From Pseudorhodobacter sp. (lineage in GTDB: Bacteria > Pseudomonadota > Alphaproteobacteria > Rhodobacterales > Rhodobacteraceae): a stretch of 17,501 bases of DNA. The stretch is taken from positions 1 to 17,501 of the forward strand of contig JACMNW010000080.1 in NCBI GenBank assembly GCA_014378345.1. Direction: 5' to 3'. Made by a program: the position numbers and the translations under genes. The notes under the pieces are model-generated. The model made no database searches and was not told the origin of the DNA. It saw only the letters and a list, made by a program, of their open reading frames with translations. This document shows positions 14,525 to 17,501 of this stretch, piece by piece (position 1 is the stretch's first letter; each line of letters starts with the position of its first letter).

Positions 14525-15825
14525 CCAAAACTGCAAAAACTTGGTCGACACGCAAGCCTGTCACCTACGGCATCTTAACGCTTTTAGCCTTGGTTGGGGG
14601 GTTTGGCGGGTGGAGCGTGGTCACCAAAATCACCGGTGCTATCGTCACCTCTGGCCAGATTGAGGTGGAACTGAACCGCCAAGTCGTGCAGCACCCCGAT
14701 GGCGGGGTGGTGGCCACGATCAACGTGGCCGAAGGCGATACGGTCGCTGCGGGCGATCTTATCCTTACGCTGGATGGTGCGTCGATCAGGTCTGAACTGG
14801 CTATTGTCGAAGGGCAGTTGTTTGAATCCCTGGCGCGGCGTGGCAGACTGGAAGCGGAACGCGATGATCTGGAACAGATTGCGTTTGGTGCAGACCTGAC
14901 TTCGGCCGAGGCTGACCATCCGATCGTGACAGAAAAAATGGAAGGACAGCGCCGTTTGTTTGACGCGCGCCGCGTAAGTGTTGAAAGCCAGATCGAACAA
15001 CTTGGCAAACGCCGTGACCAGATTGCTGATCAAGTTATCGGGATTGACGCCCAAAAGCAGGCGCTGACAACACAGCTTGATCTGTTGCGCAAGGAACTGG
15101 TCGACCAACAAGGTTTGCTGGAAGAGGGTCTGGCTGAGGCCAGCAGGGTCTTGGGATTGCAGCGCGAAGAGGCAAGTTTGCGCGGCCAACTTGGGGAACT
15201 TGCAGCTACGCGCGCGCAGGCAGAGGGGCGCATTACTGAGACGCAGATCGAAGTGTTGCGCCTTGCGTCGGACCGGCGTGAAGAAGCCAACGCACAGTTG
15301 CGCGACAGCGGCGTGCAAGAGCTGGAACTGGCCGAGCGTCGCCGCGCCTTGCAGGAACGCATTGCAAGGTTGGAAGTGCGCGCGCCGGTATCTGGCATTG
15401 TTTTGGGGCTGACTGTCACCACGCCGCGCGCGGTTTTGCGCCCTGCAGACCCCGTGCTGTACCTGATTCCGCAAGACAGGCCGTTGGTGATTGCCACCCG
15501 CGTACCGCCGATCCACATTGATCAAGTGCATGTGGGCCAAGCGGTAAAGCTGGTATTTTCGGCGTTTTCGTCGCGTGAAACGCCCGAATTGACCGGCCAT
15601 GTCACCGTGGTTTCCGCCGACGCCCTGGTAGACCAGCGCACCCAAGCACCCTATTACCGCGCGGAAATTCTGCTGAATGACGGCGAGATGGCAAAGCTGG
15701 CGGGTAAAACCCTGATCCCCGGCATGCCGGTAGAAGCGTTCATTCAGACCGAAGCCCGCACGCCACTGGCGTATTTACTGAAACCCTTTACCGATTATTT
15801 TGCACGGGCGTTCCGGGAAAGCTGA
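14521..15825 (+). CDS. HlyD/PrtE-family periplasmic adaptor of type I secretion
   Basis: The product is 434 residues with a short cytosolic tail, one membrane helix (about 15-32), and the first half of a lipoyl-like hairpin (QHPDGGVVATINVAEGDTV, 57-75). A long alpha-helical coiled coil follows (about 90-285, rich in Glu, Arg, Gln and Leu). The second lipoyl half (RLEVRAPVSGIVLGL) and a beta-barrel region ending in ALAYLLKPFTDYF-like sequence, typical of the AprE/PrtE subgroup, complete the protein. It would bridge the ABC transporter to a TolC-type outer-membrane channel in the periplasm. Its ATG overlaps the transporter stop (ATGA), so the two are made in step. No tolC homologue lies in view, so the channel must be encoded elsewhere. 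Confidence 0.92.
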   Translation: MTKTAKTWSTRKPVTYGILTLLALVGGFGGWSVVTKITGAIVTSGQIEVELNRQVVQHPDGGVVATINVAEGDTVAAGDLILTLDGASIRSELAIVEGQLFESLARRGRLEAERDDLEQIAFGADLTSAEADHPIVTEKMEGQRRLFDARRVSVESQIEQLGKRRDQIADQVIGIDAQKQALTTQLDLLRKELVDQQGLLEEGLAEASRVLGLQREEASLRGQLGELAATRAQAEGRITETQIEVLRLASDRREEANAQLRDSGVQELELAERRRALQERIARLEVRAPVSGIVLGLTVTTPRAVLRPADPVLYLIPQDRPLVIATRVPPIHIDQVHVGQAVKLVFSAFSSRETPELTGHVTVVSADALVDQRTQAPYYRAEILLNDGEMAKLAGKTLIPGMPVEAFIQTEARTPLAYLLKPFTDYFARAFRES

Positions 15826-15911
15826 TCGTCTTTTTGGTCACCGGTTGTTGGGCGGCAAAACCGTTTTCACTTTTGCCTGTCACCCGCTGGGGCCTTGCCG
15901 CCTGACGCGAC

Positions 15912-15929
15912 GCCGGGTAGCGTCCCGGC
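15912..15929 (+). repeat. Small hairpin just before the RidA-family gene
   Basis: GCCGGG, six bases, then CCCGGC form a 6-base-pair GC stem followed by AAAA. It ends 7 bases before the GGAGG ribosome site of the next gene. It may end transcription from the secretion genes or shape the leader of the RidA gene. There is no T-run on the plus strand, so a terminator role is doubtful. Confidence 0.35.
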
Positions 15930-15947
15930 AAAATCCTGGAGGATGCT

Positions 15948-16409
15948 ATGTCTGATATCGAAACCCGCCTTGCTGAACTGGGCGTTAGCCTGCCCGACGC
16001 GCCAGCGCCCGCTGCCAATTATGTGCCCTTTGTTGTGATTGGAGGCACACTTTACGTGTCTGGGCAGATCAGCCAGAACGCAGACGGGTTGATCAAGGGC
16101 CGGCTTGGTGCAGACATGGATGCCGCCGCCGGAGCCGAGGCGGCAAAGCGCTGTGCGATTTCGCTGCTGGCGCAGGTGAAAAAGGCCTGCGGCGGCGATC
16201 TTTCGCGGCTGGTGCGTGCGGTTAAGCTAACGGGGTTTGTAAACTCCACCCCCGATTTCACCGATCAGCCAAAGGTCATTAACGGAGCGTCGGATTTTCT
16301 GGTGGAGGTGCTTGGTGATGCCGGGCGACACGCACGGTCTGCGGTTTCTGCGGCAAGCTTGCCCTTAGGTGTGGCCGTTGAAATTGAAGGCATATTTGAG
16401 ATAAAGTGA
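15948..16409 (+). CDS. RidA (YjgF/YER057c) family protein, longer subgroup
   Basis: The product is 153 residues of the chorismate-mutase-like RidA fold, which forms trimers. True RidA enzymes hydrolyse reactive enamine/imine intermediates made by PLP enzymes. This belongs to the longer alphaproteobacterial subgroup that starts MSDIETRLAELGVSLP and keeps NYVPFVV, LYVSGQI and the end block GRHARSAVSAASLP-VAVEIEG. The conserved arginine that holds the substrate carboxylate is Arg130. Whether this subgroup has deaminase activity is uncertain to me. CTGGAGG precedes the ATG. The stop overlaps the next ATG by one base, so the phosphodiesterase is probably translated from the same message. Confidence 0.88.
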   Translation: MSDIETRLAELGVSLPDAPAPAANYVPFVVIGGTLYVSGQISQNADGLIKGRLGADMDAAAGAEAAKRCAISLLAQVKKACGGDLSRLVRAVKLTGFVNSTPDFTDQPKVINGASDFLVEVLGDAGRHARSAVSAASLPLGVAVEIEGIFEIK

Positions 16410-17182
16410 TGGCCCGCGTTCCCCTGCCCCCAGCCTTTCTGTCCGTGCCATTGGCACATCGCGGCTATCACGATGCGGCCAGACGCTGCCCGGAAAACTC
16501 GTTGTCTGCCTTTGGTGCGGCGATTGCGGCTGGCTATGGCATCGAGCTTGATGTGCAATTATCGGCGGATGGCCAAGCCATTGTTTTTCATGACGATACG
16601 CTTGAACGGATGACAAGCCGTCGCGGGGCAATCCGGGGCAACAGGGCTGTCGATCTTGAGGCAATCAGACTGCGTGGCAGCGATGATCTTATCCCGAGCC
16701 TGCCCCAAGTGTTGGCGCTAGTGGCAGGCAAAGTGCCATTGTTGATAGAGATCAAAGAACTGCTTGATACGATGCAAGATACCAGTGGCCGTTTGGAACG
16801 CGCAGTTGCACAGGCCCTTGCGCACTACCAAGGCCCGGTTGCAGTGATGTCGTTCAACCCGCATTGCATGGCACATATGGCGCGCCTTGCGCCGATGATT
16901 GCGCGTGGGATCACAACGGAAGACTATGATCCGCAACACTGCGCGCCCATTCCCGAAACCGTTTGCGACGAACTGCGCGCAATCGCTGACTTTGACCGCA
17001 CAGAAAGCAGCTTTATCTCTCATAAAGCGTCCGACCTCGGCCGTGCCCGGGTGGCGGAATTGAAATCCCAAGGGGCCGCAATCTTGTGCTGGACCATTCG
17101 TTCGCCCGAGGCAGAGACGAAAGCCCGCCAGATTGCCGATAACATCACATTTGAAGGTTATGCTGCCGCCGTTGGTGCTTGA
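16409..17182 (+). CDS. Glycerophosphodiester phosphodiesterase
   Basis: The product is 257 residues without a signal peptide, so a cytosolic UgpQ-like enzyme is likely. It hydrolyses glycerophosphodiesters from phospholipid turnover to glycerol-3-phosphate and an alcohol, using a divalent metal. GDPD motifs are complete: AHRGY (His18, Arg19), PENS (Glu29), ELDV (Glu46, Asp48), FHDDTLERMT (His61), and IEIKE (Glu114, Lys116). The C-terminal part has the TIM-barrel ending ILCWTIRSPEAE. The ATG sits in the TGATG overlap with the RidA stop; a GTG one codon upstream is possible but unnecessary. Confidence 0.92.
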   Translation: MARVPLPPAFLSVPLAHRGYHDAARRCPENSLSAFGAAIAAGYGIELDVQLSADGQAIVFHDDTLERMTSRRGAIRGNRAVDLEAIRLRGSDDLIPSLPQVLALVAGKVPLLIEIKELLDTMQDTSGRLERAVAQALAHYQGPVAVMSFNPHCMAHMARLAPMIARGITTEDYDPQHCAPIPETVCDELRAIADFDRTESSFISHKASDLGRARVAELKSQGAAILCWTIRSPEAETKARQIADNITFEGYAAAVGA

Positions 17183-17254
17183 CCAACGCAGGCCGCGACC
17201 CACCTACAGATTAACAGTCTTTTGTTCCCCAATTCCCGGCGGTGATGACACGCG

Positions 17255-17501
17255 ATGCCAGATACCGAAGTTTCTGTTCTGTCCAGCCTGACTGATGTTT
17301 CTGCGCAAGACTGGGATGCTGTTGCCTGCCCGGAATCTGTAGACGGCCGGGCGATTGACCCGTTCACTACCCATCGGTTTTTGGCAGCACTGGATCGGTC
17401 AGGGTCCACCGGAAAGGGCACGGGGTGGCAGCCCGGCGGGGCGCGGTGGCACGAAGGGCTAGAATGGGGGAGTGTCCACCGGACCGGGTGCGAAGCCACC
17501 C
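17255..17501 (+). CDS. COG3146-like (GNAT-fold, DUF482) acyltransferase, N-terminal part, odd 3' end
   Basis: The frame opens at the ATG at 17255 and runs off the window after 82 residues. The first 58 match the start of the COG3146/peptidogalycan-biosynthesis family: VSVLSSLTDVSAQDWDAV, then DPFTTHRFLAALDRSGSTG and KGTGWQP. In the family this is followed by an H-L motif and a conserved lysine/His/Ser block. Here it is followed by GGARWHEGLEWGSVHRTGCEAT, which does not fit and instead looks like a second, altered version of the preceding segment. The gene may be disrupted, or the last 80 bases may be an assembly artefact at a contig end. The function of the family is not well established. Confidence 0.65.
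   Translation, partial: MPDTEVSVLSSLTDVSAQDWDAVACPESVDGRAIDPFTTHRFLAALDRSGSTGKGTGWQPGGARWHEGLEWGSVHRTGCEAT

Noticed and set aside
14584..15645. Long minus-strand open frame (353 residues) opposite the HlyD gene
   Set aside because: It is antisense to a well-supported adaptor gene and has a low-complexity, shadow-like composition.
1..17501. tRNA, tmRNA, rRNA, CRISPR array, insertion sequence or prophage genes
   Set aside because: The gaps between genes are short. None shows a tRNA-like cloverleaf, spaced direct repeats, transposase motifs or long terminal inverted repeats.

Overview
The window reads as chromosomal DNA of an alphaproteobacterium, most likely Rhodobacterales (Roseobacter/Rhodobacter group). 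This rests on protein flavour and not on a database search: a stand-alone degenerate Hint protein of the kind common in that order, a perfect CtrA-type TTAA-N7-TTAAC site, a PrtD/PrtE-like type I secretion pair, a glnK-amtB pair, and fairly GC-rich DNA with short intergenic gaps. Fifteen complete coding sequences and two truncated by the window edges were found. There are no tRNA or rRNA genes, insertion sequences, prophage genes or CRISPR arrays.

Left part (1-6940). An N-terminal fragment of a soluble lytic transglycosylase (minus strand) is divergent from dapA (lysine and diaminopimelate synthesis), which is closely followed by a DMT-family permease. A 250-base AT-richer gap carries a CtrA-type box ahead of a small Hint-domain gene. 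Then come smpB (tmRNA partner for ribosome rescue), a 92-residue glycine-rich membrane protein ending at a hairpin, and a tight two-gene unit of 3-mercaptopyruvate sulfurtransferase plus an aspartate/aromatic-type aminotransferase. These last two could form a cysteine to 3-mercaptopyruvate to sulfane-sulfur pathway. A strong hairpin closes this block.

Middle (6983-12616). On the minus strand, a PII regulator (glnK type, GTG start) precedes the ammonium transporter amtB, the classic nitrogen-sensing pair. A bifunctional class A penicillin-binding protein follows on the plus strand. It converges, 6 bases apart, on a minus-strand mlaA-mlaC pair (outer-membrane lipid asymmetry). The mlaC product has a twin-arginine signal.

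Right part (12797-17501). A type I secretion ABC transporter and its HlyD-type adaptor overlap by 4 bases. No outer-membrane channel or RTX substrate is in view. A RidA-family protein and a glycerophosphodiester phosphodiesterase overlap by one base. The start of a COG3146-like acyltransferase follows, and its last visible bases look abnormal, like an imperfect duplication or a contig-end artefact.

Most of the window is ordinary core genome. The points most worth a second look are the CtrA-type box in front of a Hint protein that lacks the usual nucleophile, the possible cysteine aminotransferase/sulfurtransferase operon, and the odd right-hand end.
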